Source: Nitrospirillum iridis (GTDB lineage: Bacteria > Pseudomonadota > Alphaproteobacteria > Azospirillales > Azospirillaceae). Taken from it: a stretch of DNA of 64,000 nucleotides. Each line of letters begins with the position of its first letter. Position 1 is the first letter of the stretch. Below are positions 21,282 to 30,019 of the stretch, piece by piece. The stretch lies in contig NZ_JACIIZ010000012.1 in assembly GCF_014205765.1 (NCBI RefSeq), forward strand, positions 1 through 64,000, read 5' to 3'. A program made the position numbers and the translations under genes. Under the pieces are notes generated by a model, which ran no database searches, was not told the origin of the DNA, and saw only the letters and a program-made list of their open reading frames with translations.

Positions 21282-21486
21282 CGGAATCCGGGCCCGCCAC
21301 CAACCTGTGACCGTTTCGGTAGCGGTTGCAAAGGCGGAAGGACACGCTTCGCCCCGGTAGCGGTCACACGTTCATCAAATTTTTGCCTCATTTCAGGCTT
21401 GCTTATTCACACCCCGTTGTCACATGCTGCAGCCCTGCTCTGCTGGTGACGCGGGGCTCCGGCCAGTGAGATGGGGACATCACGGA

Positions 21487-22230
21487 ATGCACGACCGGCA
21501 CGACGCGGCGCGTTTGCCTACCATTGCCTGCGAGACCACCACCGCGTCTGACGCGCCGTCCGTTTCGGTTCCGAGCCGGCGCGGCCTGCTGGCTGGTTTC
21601 GCCAAGCTGGCCGCCGGCGCGGCACTGGTGGGTGGCGTGGTCGATCCGCTGCCGGCCCTCGCCAAGGCCGTGTCCAAGGGCCACCACGCCCCTGGCGCCA
21701 GCCACGGCCACAGCGCCGCCCACGGCAACCTGATGCATGGCGACTGGTCCAACGCCCGCGCCGCCACCCGCGCCCTGTCCGACAACCGCCGCGTCCTGGC
21801 CTTCAACCATCTGCACACCGGCGAGAAGCTGAAGGTCACCTATTGGGCCGACGGCAAGTACCTGCCGACCGCGCTGCACGATGTGAACGCCATCCTGCGC
21901 GACTGGCGGACCAACCAGACCATCGCCATGGACCCCAAGCTGCTGGACCTGATGTTCCAGATGCAGCACCGCCTGCGCAGCAACGACACCATCCAGGTCA
22001 TCTGCGGCTACCGCTGCCCCAAGACCAACGCCATGTTGGCCGCGAATAGCGAAGGCGTCGCCAGCCACAGCATGCACATGGAAGGCAAGGCCATCGATCT
22101 GGACCTGGCCAGCAAGCCCCTCTCCCGCATCCGTCAGGTCGCCATCGAGCTGAAGCAGGGCGGCGTCGGCTATTACCCCAAGTCCAACTTCGTCCATGTC
22201 GACACCGGCCGCGTCCGCCAGTGGGCGTGA
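21487..22230 (+). CDS. DUF882/M15-type peptidase-like protein with a Tat signal
   Basis: 247 aa. A twin-arginine signal (SRRGLLAGFAKLAAGAALVG) starts about 33 residues in. The mature part is the DUF882 (YcbK, M15-like) domain with the zinc-site motifs SHSMHMEGKAIDLDL and FVHVDTG. YcbK/MepK is a murein endopeptidase that cuts 3-3 cross-links; the position directly after an L,D-transpeptidase that makes such links fits a pair of opposite activities (inference). ATG 21487 is chosen because it leaves a Tat signal of normal length; the frame is open back to 21424. Confidence 0.88.
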   Translation: MHDRHDAARLPTIACETTTASDAPSVSVPSRRGLLAGFAKLAAGAALVGGVVDPLPALAKAVSKGHHAPGASHGHSAAHGNLMHGDWSNARAATRALSDNRRVLAFNHLHTGEKLKVTYWADGKYLPTALHDVNAILRDWRTNQTIAMDPKLLDLMFQMQHRLRSNDTIQVICGYRCPKTNAMLAANSEGVASHSMHMEGKAIDLDLASKPLSRIRQVAIELKQGGVGYYPKSNFVHVDTGRVRQWA

Positions 22231-22330
22231 CGGGCGGGCTGACATCGCCCCCCTCGTTCTAAGGGCGGGCTTGCTCCTTAAATTTCCGCCATGAGACAAC
22301 GGCCCCTCCGGACAGCGAGGGGACTTGGTC

Positions 22331-22774
22331 ATGCGGTTTCATTGGGCGGCGTCGGCCGCCGCGTTCCTTTTCATCGTGCCGTCAGCCCTGGCTCAACAGG
22401 CCGGCGCGCCGGCGCCCTTCACCGGCCGCGACCTGAGCGGTACCTACGCCTGCACCGGCGTGGATGGGCATGAGGGCGCCTACACCTCCACCGTGACGCT
22501 GGAGATCGACAAGGCGCAGGCCCACGGACGGCGCGCCGGCTATCGCTTCCGGATGGAGGTGCCGAACTACGGCACCTATCGCGGCGTGGCCGCGGCCGAT
22601 GGCGACAGACTGGCCATCACCTTCGCGCACGAGGACCCGGCCACCCAGGACTACGGCACCGGCATCGCCAAGGTCACCACGACCAAGGACGGCAAGGCGC
22701 GTTTCGACAAGTTCTATTACGAGGAGGCCTATAAGGGCGGGAACACCGGCACGGAAAGCTGCGTGCGGAACTGA
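22331..22774 (+). CDS. Small secreted protein of unknown function
   Basis: 147 aa with a signal peptide (residues 1-22, ending ALAQQ). The mature part begins GRDLSGTYACTGVDGHEGAYTSTVTL and contains two cysteines (about 41 and the one four from the end), which could form a disulfide. The beta-rich sequence looks like a small lipocalin-like or barrel domain but no family is claimed. GAGGGG precedes ATG 22331; the TTG two codons earlier is less likely. A strong terminator follows. Confidence 0.75.
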   Translation: MRFHWAASAAAFLFIVPSALAQQAGAPAPFTGRDLSGTYACTGVDGHEGAYTSTVTLEIDKAQAHGRRAGYRFRMEVPNYGTYRGVAAADGDRLAITFAHEDPATQDYGTGIAKVTTTKDGKARFDKFYYEEAYKGGNTGTESCVRN

Positions 22775-22776
22775 CC

Positions 22777-22815
22777 AAAAAAAACGGGCCCCGGATCATC
22801 GCGATCCGGGGCCCG
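22777..22815. terminator. Bidirectional rho-independent terminator between the 22331 gene and dctA
   Basis: A 12-bp perfect stem CGGGCCCCGGAT/ATCCGGGGCCCG (22785-22796 and 22804-22815) is preceded by eight A residues, which form the T-run for the minus-strand dctA transcript. In the plus direction the tail is weaker (TCATCTTC). Confidence 0.85.
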
Positions 22816-22842
22816 TCATCTTCACGGCATGCCGTGCCGATG

Positions 22843-24120
22843 TCAGGCAGCCGTGGGGCCTTTGGCCAGTTCGCTCCGCAGAACGTTGACGTCCAGTTCC
22901 TTTTCCCACTTGCTGACGGCGATGGTGGCGACACCGTTGCCCACCAGATTGGTCAGGGCGCGGCATTCGCTCATGAAGCGGTCGATGCCCACCAGCAGGG
23001 TCAGCGAGGCGATGGGAATGTCCGGCACCACCGCCAGCGTGGCCGCCAGGGTGATGAATCCGGCACCGGTGACGCCGCTGGCCCCCTTGGAGGTCAGCAT
23101 GGCCACCAGCAGGATGGTGACCAGATGGCCGAAGGTCAGGTGGGTGTTGGTCGCCTGGGCCAGGAACAACGTGGCCAGGGTCATGTAGATGTTGGTGCCG
23201 TCCAGGTTGAAGCTGTAGCCCGACGGGATGACCAGGCCCACGACGGGCCGCGCGCAGCCCAGGCGTTCCATCTTCTCCATCATCTGGGGCAGCACCGTCT
23301 CGGACGATGACGTGCCCAGGACGATCAGCAGCTCAGCCTTGATGTAGTTGAGGAAGCGCAGGATGGAGAAGCCGCACAGCCAACCGACGATGCCCAGGAC
23401 CACCAGCACGAACAGCAGGCTGGTCAGGTAGAAGCTGCCGATCAGGAATCCCAGGTTGATCAGGGCGGCGACGCCGTACTTGCCGATGGTGAAGGCCATG
23501 GCGCCGAAGGCGCCGATGGGGGCCAGGCGCACCACCATGTGGATGACGCGGAAGAAAATCTTGGACATGCGCTCGATGACCACCGTCGCCGGCCGGCCAT
23601 AGTCGCCCAGATGGGCGATGGCGAAACCGGTGAGGATGGCGATCAGCAGGACCTGGAGCAGGTCGCCGCCGCCCAGGGCGCTCAGATAAGTGTCGGGGAT
23701 GATGCCCAGGATATGGTCGGCCACGGAGTCCTTGGCAGCCTTGTCGACATAGGTGGCGACGGACTTCGCATCCAGGGTGTGGGGGTCGACGTTCATGCCC
23801 TCGCCGGGCCGCACGACCTCTCCCACCAGCAGGCCGATGACGAGGGCGAAGGTGGAGATGACCTCGAAATAGATCAGCGCCTTGCCACCGACACGGCCAA
23901 CCTTCTTCATGTCGGTCATGGCGGAGATGCCGCTGACCACCGTGCAGAAGATGACCGGCGCGATCATCATCTTCACCAGCTTGATGAACCCGTCACCCAA
24001 CGGCTTTAGCGAGGCGCCGAAGCTGGGCCAGACATAGCCGACGATGATGCCCAGGACGATGGCGATCAGGACTTGGAAATACAGAACCGAGTACCAGGGC
24101 TTTTTTTTCACATGTTCCAT
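22843..24120 (-). CDS. dctA: C4-dicarboxylate:cation symporter DctA
   Basis: 425 aa with the many hydrophobic segments of the DAACS family. Diagnostic motifs are [20 protein letters not shown], the substrate loop [15 protein letters not shown] and [13 protein letters not shown]. It imports succinate, fumarate and malate across the inner membrane. I choose ATG 24120 ([10 protein letters not shown]) with AAGGGAGAAG upstream. No sigma-54 site or dctBD genes were found nearby, although many relatives are controlled that way. Confidence 0.95.
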   Translation of the reverse strand: MEHVKKKPWYSVLYFQVLIAIVLGIIVGYVWPSFGASLKPLGDGFIKLVKMMIAPVIFCTVVSGISAMTDMKKVGRVGGKALIYFEVISTFALVIGLLVGEVVRPGEGMNVDPHTLDAKSVATYVDKAAKDSVADHILGIIPDTYLSALGGGDLLQVLLIAILTGFAIAHLGDYGRPATVVIERMSKIFFRVIHMVVRLAPIGAFGAMAFTIGKYGVAALINLGFLIGSFYLTSLLFVLVVLGIVGWLCGFSILRFLNYIKAELLIVLGTSSSETVLPQMMEKMERLGCARPVVGLVIPSGYSFNLDGTNIYMTLATLFLAQATNTHLTFGHLVTILLVAMLTSKGASGVTGAGFITLAATLAVVPDIPIASLTLLVGIDRFMSECRALTNLVGNGVATIAVSKWEKELDVNVLRSELAKGPTAA

Positions 24121-24389
24121 GGGCACTTCTCCCTTAGCCCCTTGTGGCGAGGCGTGTTGCCGGGCCCCCATCCCCGATGCCCCGGGGACCCGCGGCCGAT
24201 GCGCGGCCATTAGGTGCGACAAGAAATCAAATAGCGCGGGAGATCAAGGCGTAAGGCGGTGTTTTGCCGGCCCTGGACATGAAATATTTTGACCGATGCA
24301 GCCAGGACAACAGACCGGCGCGCCGCTTGCGCGGCCCAATGGGTGGCACACGCGTACAGGGGTAGCATCCCCCCCCCGCCGCGCCCTGA

Positions 24390-24908
24390 TTAAAACACCG
24401 TCAGTTGTGGCGGTGCCGTCTTCAGCAGGTTTTCCAGCCGCTGCACCACCTCTTCCATGTTGACGCGCACCCGGTCCAACTCGTCCGCCGTCTTGTCGTC
24501 GATGCCGGCCTCAAACAGCATCATGTCGTAGTCGGCCAGCACCTTGGTGAAGGCCTCCCGTTCATGCTGCAGAATTTCATAGGCGCCGAGCGCGTGGACC
24601 AGCAGCTGCGGCGGATTGCGGAAGAAGGCCAGGCTGACGCGCGTGAAGGCGGCGATGGAGCGCAGGCGCATGCGGATCAGCCACGACTTCAGCTCACGCG
24701 GCGCATCCTTGGGCCGGCTGTCGGCCTTGTCGCCGATGGTGAAGATCATCGCCTGGATTTCGTGATAGACGGCGCGCGCCTTCTTGTAGTCCGGGAAGGA
24801 CTGGGCCGGGCGGCCGGACATTTGTTCGAAGGACGTCACCGTCGACGACAGCGACCCCGCCAGCTCACGCAGCAGGGCGCCGTGATTGACCTCCTTCTTC
24901 ATACGCAT
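24390..24908 (-). CDS. Hypothetical protein downstream of a histidine kinase
   Basis: 172 aa, almost entirely helical in appearance, with no signal peptide or membrane segment. Charged, regularly spaced residues (DKTADELDRVRVNMEEVVQR) suggest a coiled coil near the C-terminus. I do not recognise the family. It starts 36 bp after the stop of the 7TM sensor kinase on the same strand, AGGA lying 8 nt before the ATG, so it may be cotranscribed. There is no Asp-phosphoacceptor pattern of a receiver domain. Confidence 0.6.
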   Translation of the reverse strand: MRMKKEVNHGALLRELAGSLSSTVTSFEQMSGRPAQSFPDYKKARAVYHEIQAMIFTIGDKADSRPKDAPRELKSWLIRMRLRSIAAFTRVSLAFFRNPPQLLVHALGAYEILQHEREAFTKVLADYDMMLFEAGIDDKTADELDRVRVNMEEVVQRLENLLKTAPPQLTVF

Positions 24909-24944
24909 CGGGCGTGTCCTGGCAGCGGCATCATATGGCCCAGC

Positions 24945-27221
24945 TTACCGCGCCCTACCCGTCGCCACCAGGGTATCAGGCGTATGGGGGGCGTCACCGG
25001 CGACGGCCCCGCCCGCGGCCTCCTCCTGGGCCCCCTCCCGGGCGCCCTCGTCGCTCAGGCTCATGTCCCGGGCGCAAAGATCGGGCAGCACCAGGATGAA
25101 GCGCGTGCCGGCCCCGGTCTCGCTGGTCACCCGCACGGTGCCCTTCAGCCGATGGGTCACCAGGTTGTAGACGATGTTGAGGCCCAAGCCCGTACCCCCG
25201 GCCCCGCGCCGGGTCGTGAAAAAGGGGTCGAAGATGCGGGGCAGGATGGCCGGCGGGATACCCCGGCCGTCGTCCTGATAGATGATCTCCGCCCCGCCGC
25301 CGCCTTCCTCCGCCGCCAGCCGGCGGGCGGAGACGGTGATGCGGCCCCGCACGCCGGCGTCATAGCCGTGCAGGATGGAGTTGGACACGAAGTTGGTGAG
25401 CACTTGCGCCAGCAAGCCGGGATAGGTCTCCAGCTCCACCGGGCCTTGGGAAACCACCTCCGCCACATGGCCGCCGCGCCGCAGGCTGGGCCCCAGGCTG
25501 GACAGCACCTCTTCCATGTAGGCGCACAATTCCACCCGCCGTCGCTCTTCGGAGCTCTGGTCGGCAGACACCTGCTTGAAGCTTTGGATCAGGCTGGCGG
25601 CGCGGCCGATATTGGCCAGCATCAGACGGGCGGACTCCGTCAACTCCCCCATGAAGTCCGTCAGGTCGCTGCGGCGCAGGCGCCCGTCGCGCACCAGGTT
25701 TTCAATGGCCGACACCCGTTCGGAAACATGGGACGCCGTGGTCAGCGTCACGCCGATGGGGGTGTTGATCTCATGCGCCACCCCCGCCACCAGCTGGCCC
25801 AGGGAGGCCAGCTTTTCCGACTGCACCAGGGCGTCCTGCGACCGCTTCAACTTTTCCAGGCTATCGCTCAGTTCCGCCGTGCGGGTGCGGACCCTGTCCT
25901 CCAACTCGTCATTGGCGCGGCGCAGGGCCGCCTCGCTGGCCTGCAGCGCGCGCTCACGCTCCTCCCGCTCCTTGCCGATGCGATAGGCGACGCCGAAGGT
26001 GAACAGCACCAGGCCGATGGCGTTGGGCGCGTAAAGCGCGGCCTCGGTCCAGATGGCGGCCGGCAGCACGCCGCCGGCGCGCAACGACCATACCACCGCC
26101 ACCCCCAGGATGGGCAGGAAGCCCAGCAGGAAGAAGCGGGCGTTGACCGACCGCCGCAGGTCGCGGATCGCGGCCGTCAGCGCCAACACGGACCCCACCA
26201 GCGCCAGCACCTGGGCGATGCCGGAGCCGCGGGCCGGGTCCAGGTAATGCAGGGGCGTGTCCAGGACCAACAGACCGGTGGACAGCAGGAGCAGCCGGGC
26301 GATCCACGGCTGACGCCGCCGGAGGTCGAGGAACTGCACCGCGAAGATCTGGCCCACCGCCACGGGCAGCGTCCCCACGACCTCGCGGTAATAATGGCTG
26401 GCCAGTTCCGCCGGCAGATGTTCCCACGGATAGCCCAACTGGCCGTAGATGTAGGCCAGCGTGATCAGGGCGTAAAACAGCAGCGTCACCCCGACCTCGA
26501 CCCCCGCCATCACCACCAGGGCGAACTGGTAAGCGGCGGCGATGATCAGCACGCCGAAGGTCAGGCCGTGCAGCAGGATGTCGCGCCGATCCACCTGGGC
26601 CTGGGCGTCGCTGGTGCGCAGGTACAGCGCGAATGAGGCGAAGTAATGCTCCACCCGCATGTAGACCACCGTCCGGCCGGGGGCCAAGGCCAGGGTGAAG
26701 ACGGGGTAGCGGTGCGGGATGTCGGTGCCCCGCACCTCCGCCCCCTCCGCCACATGGCGCTGTTCGGTGGGTTCAGCCCCGGCACCGGAAAAGATGTAGA
26801 GATCCAGCGCGTGGTAATAGGGGTAGGTGAACACCAGCAGCCGGTTGACGGTGGCGTCGGTCGGGTTGTCCAGGGTGAGGCGGGCCCAGTACGCCGACCG
26901 GGTCCGGGCGAAGCCGGGGGTGTCGCGGGTGGCGGGGGTGAAGCGGGCGGCGGCCGGCCCGGACAGGACATCGGCCAGACCGAGCGTCCCCCCCGGATCC
27001 TCCAGCAGGTCGAGGTGACCGCCCAGCGACAAATCCGGGCCGGTGATCACCACCTCGCCCGCGAGGGCGCCGCCACCGAACGCCACCGCCAGGGCGAGGA
27101 AGAACAGGACCACCAGCAGCCCCAGCCGCCAGCGGCCGGGCCACGGCGGCGCGGCGCGGCCGGAACCGGGGAGCCCCCGCGTTCCGTCCTTCCCTCGCCC
27201 GCCGTTACCCCGCAAACCCAT
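24945..27221 (-). CDS. 7TMR-DISM sensor histidine kinase
   Basis: 758 aa. A short N-terminal hydrophobic segment leads to an extracellular 7TMR-DISMED2 domain (about residues 60-200), then a 7TM-DISM block (about 205-400), a coiled coil (ERERALQASEAALRRANDELEDRV), HisKA with the phospho-acceptor in LGQLVAGVAHEINTPIG, and an HATPase with DDGRGIP and GTGLGLNIVYNLV. The extracellular domain resembles carbohydrate-binding modules in this family, but the ligand is unknown. No response regulator lies nearby. Confidence 0.9.
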   Translation of the reverse strand: MGLRGNGGRGKDGTRGLPGSGRAAPPWPGRWRLGLLVVLFFLALAVAFGGGALAGEVVITGPDLSLGGHLDLLEDPGGTLGLADVLSGPAAARFTPATRDTPGFARTRSAYWARLTLDNPTDATVNRLLVFTYPYYHALDLYIFSGAGAEPTEQRHVAEGAEVRGTDIPHRYPVFTLALAPGRTVVYMRVEHYFASFALYLRTSDAQAQVDRRDILLHGLTFGVLIIAAAYQFALVVMAGVEVGVTLLFYALITLAYIYGQLGYPWEHLPAELASHYYREVVGTLPVAVGQIFAVQFLDLRRRQPWIARLLLLSTGLLVLDTPLHYLDPARGSGIAQVLALVGSVLALTAAIRDLRRSVNARFFLLGFLPILGVAVVWSLRAGGVLPAAIWTEAALYAPNAIGLVLFTFGVAYRIGKEREERERALQASEAALRRANDELEDRVRTRTAELSDSLEKLKRSQDALVQSEKLASLGQLVAGVAHEINTPIGVTLTTASHVSERVSAIENLVRDGRLRRSDLTDFMGELTESARLMLANIGRAASLIQSFKQVSADQSSEERRRVELCAYMEEVLSSLGPSLRRGGHVAEVVSQGPVELETYPGLLAQVLTNFVSNSILHGYDAGVRGRITVSARRLAAEEGGGGAEIIYQDDGRGIPPAILPRIFDPFFTTRRGAGGTGLGLNIVYNLVTHRLKGTVRVTSETGAGTRFILVLPDLCARDMSLSDEGAREGAQEEAAGGAVAGDAPHTPDTLVATGRAR

Positions 27222-27504
27222 GGTCCGTCCGATACACTGTGAGTGGCGCCAACCATGCCCTATCCCAGCGGGAAAGGCACGCCTTGCGTGTCCTGACCGC
27301 CACGGTCACCCGCGAACCGTCAACCCGCCCGTCCTTCCCCCGCACGATGGGCCCACACACGCTGGGCGCCCGACCTTCCCCGGGCATCAATTGCCACGTC
27401 CGCGCCCGCATGGTAAGCGTCGCGAAAGGACGGGCCCTCCCTCTTCCGGGCGATGACGGAGACGGCGGAGCGCCCTTGGGCACAGCATATCGGGGTGGCG
27501 GGTC

Positions 27505-29433
27505 ATGAGGCGGCTGGCGGAATGGATGAAATCCATCGGCCCCGGCCGCCTGATCAACATCTCCCTGGGTGCCGGCATCGCCCTGTCCCTGGTGTTCGTG
27601 CACGCCGAATTCACCCGCGGCCTGGCGACGCGTCAGACGGAGATTCGCCATCACGTGGACGCCCAGGCCATGGCCTTGGACGACGCTTTGTCGGCCATAG
27701 CCGACCGGGTCTATCGTCTACGGGAATGGACGCGACGATCCCTGCAGGGACAGGCCCTTCCCGCCACCGGGCTCATGGGGGAGGGCGGTTTCCTCGACAT
27801 GGTGGCGGCCGCGAAAGACAGGGATGTCGTGGTTCTGGACAACGCCAGTCCAGCCGCCGGCGGCCTGTTGGATGGCCCGCCGGCAGCAGCGGTGTTGGCG
27901 TTGCCGGACCGGGCCCTGTTCCGCCACGATGACCTGTCGCGCCCGGATCGCGCCGGTTGGCGAACCGAGGTGGCTTTGGCCTTGGGCCTGGCACAGCAAC
28001 TGGCGTTGGACGTGCACACGCAGGCTGGGCTGGCACGGGGCTATTTCATCGGCGCCTCAGGCCTGGCGGCGGTGGCGCCCTGGTCCCCCACCGACAACGC
28101 CAGTGAGCTGATGGCCAGCATCTATGACCGGCGCAGCTATCGCCTGTCCGCCCAAGCGGCCAACCCGACCGGCAGGGCGATATGGATCGATGATCCGCCG
28201 AGGACCACTGTCGCAGCGCCTGTTGAACACGCGGGGCGTTTCGTGGGGGTCATCGCCTTTGACCTGGCATTGGCGGCGATGCCCGTGGCGGACTTCGAGC
28301 CGGCCGACGCCTTCAACGGGGCGGTGCTGCTGCTCGGTCCCGACGACCGGCTGCTGTTGGCCCTTGGAACACCGCCCGCCGCCCTGTTCCAGCAGGACCG
28401 CCCCACCCCCCTGGGCTTGGCGGCGGTGGCGGGCAAGGACGCCGCCACGACGGTGCATGCCGGTTACATCGTCACCACGCGCCCGCTGGCCAACGCGCCC
28501 TGGCGTCTGGTGCATGTGGCGCCGCGGTCGGCCCTGACCTGGTCGATGATCAAGCATACCGCCGGGTCGATGGCCGGCTTCTCCAGCGTGCTGCTGGCCG
28601 TGGTCCTGCTGTTCAACATCGTGGTGCGGCGCATGGTGCGCTCGCAGGAACGTTCGGCGGCGGCGGAACGCGAGGCCCGCGCCGCGACCGAGCACGCCCT
28701 GACCGAACTGCGTGCCGCCCATGACGAGCTGGATTTCCTGAACCGGGAGAAGACGCGCTTCTTCTCACTCATCTCCCATGACCTGCGCGGCCCGTTCAAC
28801 GTGCTGCTGGGCATGACCAAGGAACTGGCGGACCACGGCACCCGCATGGCGCCGGCCGACGTCGCCGATTTCGCCACCTCGGTGCATCAGAGCGCTGTAG
28901 CCGCCCACACCCTGCTGGACAATCTGCTGAATTGGTCCCGGGTGCAGATGTCGGGCACGCCCTTCAGCCCTTCGGTGATGCCGTTGGGCGAGGTGGTGGC
29001 CGCCGCCATCCATGACCTGGGCCCCACGGCGGAGGCCAAGGGCATCCGCATCCTGGACGCCTCGGGCGACCGGCACATCCTGGCCGACCGCACCATGGTG
29101 CTGGCCATCCTGCGCAACCTGCTGGCCAACGCCATCAAGTTCAGCCACCCCAACCAAGGCGTCCAGGTGACATCGCGGGCCCTGGGCGACAGGCTGGAGA
29201 TCGCGGTCAGTGACCGGGGCGTCGGCATGGATCCGGCCCAGCTGGACCAGTTGTACCGCCGCGAGGCGCAGGACAGCCGCCCCGGAACCCTGGGCGAGGT
29301 GGGCACCGGGCTGGGCCTGACGCTGGTACGCGACCTGGCGGCCCGCCACGGCGGGGTGCTGGCCATCGACAGCCAGCCGGGCGTCGGCACCACCGTCAGC
29401 TTCACCGTGCCCCTAGCGGCGGCGCCGCGCTGA
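27505..29433 (+). CDS. Membrane sensor histidine kinase
   Basis: 642 aa. Two membrane segments (about 18-36 and 353-373) flank a periplasmic region of about 310 residues that looks Cache-like (WSPTDNASELMASIYDRRSYR, WIDDPPRTTVAAPV). Then come a coiled coil, HisKA with FFSLISHDLRGPFNVLLG, and an HATPase with DRGVGMD and GTGLGLTLVRDL. There is no receiver domain and no neighbouring regulator. It is divergent from the other kinase, with a 283-bp gap in which I see no clear promoter. Confidence 0.88.
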   Translation: MRRLAEWMKSIGPGRLINISLGAGIALSLVFVHAEFTRGLATRQTEIRHHVDAQAMALDDALSAIADRVYRLREWTRRSLQGQALPATGLMGEGGFLDMVAAAKDRDVVVLDNASPAAGGLLDGPPAAAVLALPDRALFRHDDLSRPDRAGWRTEVALALGLAQQLALDVHTQAGLARGYFIGASGLAAVAPWSPTDNASELMASIYDRRSYRLSAQAANPTGRAIWIDDPPRTTVAAPVEHAGRFVGVIAFDLALAAMPVADFEPADAFNGAVLLLGPDDRLLLALGTPPAALFQQDRPTPLGLAAVAGKDAATTVHAGYIVTTRPLANAPWRLVHVAPRSALTWSMIKHTAGSMAGFSSVLLAVVLLFNIVVRRMVRSQERSAAAEREARAATEHALTELRAAHDELDFLNREKTRFFSLISHDLRGPFNVLLGMTKELADHGTRMAPADVADFATSVHQSAVAAHTLLDNLLNWSRVQMSGTPFSPSVMPLGEVVAAAIHDLGPTAEAKGIRILDASGDRHILADRTMVLAILRNLLANAIKFSHPNQGVQVTSRALGDRLEIAVSDRGVGMDPAQLDQLYRREAQDSRPGTLGEVGTGLGLTLVRDLAARHGGVLAIDSQPGVGTTVSFTVPLAAAPR

Positions 29434-29486
29434 AATAGAGCGGCAGCGCCGCGCTTCCGCCGCAATCGCTTGGCAGTCCTGAACGG

Positions 29487-29834
29487 TCAGAGCACCTGCG
29501 CCAGCCGTTCCACCGGCCGGCAGAGCACCGCCCCCTTGGAAGTGCGGGCGATGGGGCGTTCGATCAGGATAGGGTGTTCAACCATGAGGTCCAGCAGGGC
29601 ATCGTCGCCGTAGCCGCCAGCGGGTTCACCCGCCAGCAGATCGTCGTTGCCGCGTCGGCGCAGGATATCGGCCGGCCGGGCCTTCAGGGCCGCCAGCATG
29701 TCGGCCAGGGCGGCGCGGTCGGGTGGCGTCTTCAGATATTCCACCACCTGGACGGCATGGCCCGCGGCCTGGAGATCGGCCAGCACCCGGCGCGAGGTGG
29801 AGCATTTGGGGTTGTGCCAGAGCGTGACGGTCAT
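29487..29834 (-). CDS. ArsC-family (arsenate reductase-like) protein
   Basis: 115 aa. The thioredoxin-fold start HNPKCSTSRRVLADLQ carries the single active-site cysteine (residue 10) of the glutaredoxin-coupled ArsC family, and the later part IERPIARTSKGAVLCRP matches the second conserved block. YfgD-type members share these features, so arsenate reduction is not certain. I choose ATG 29834; the frame is open to 29918 without support. No ars genes lie nearby. Confidence 0.85.
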   Translation of the reverse strand: MTVTLWHNPKCSTSRRVLADLQAAGHAVQVVEYLKTPPDRAALADMLAALKARPADILRRRGNDDLLAGEPAGGYGDDALLDLMVEHPILIERPIARTSKGAVLCRPVERLAQVL

Positions 29835-30019
29835 GGGAGTCGTCCAGGATGGTTGGGCATGAAGCGGGCACCATACCGCCCCCGCCCCGATCCGACCATC
29901 CCACCCGGTCGGCGACACGCGGGGGGAGCCGGTTCAAGACGTGTAACGTTACGCTTTCGGACTTTCACGATACGCCCGGCCTGGACTATGACTGCGGTCT
30001 TGGGATCAAGAGGTGAATG

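Noticed and set aside
24330-24360. TGGCAC near 24346 as a sigma-54 promoter for dctA
   Set aside because: It is on the wrong strand for dctA and lacks the -12 GC element at the right spacing.
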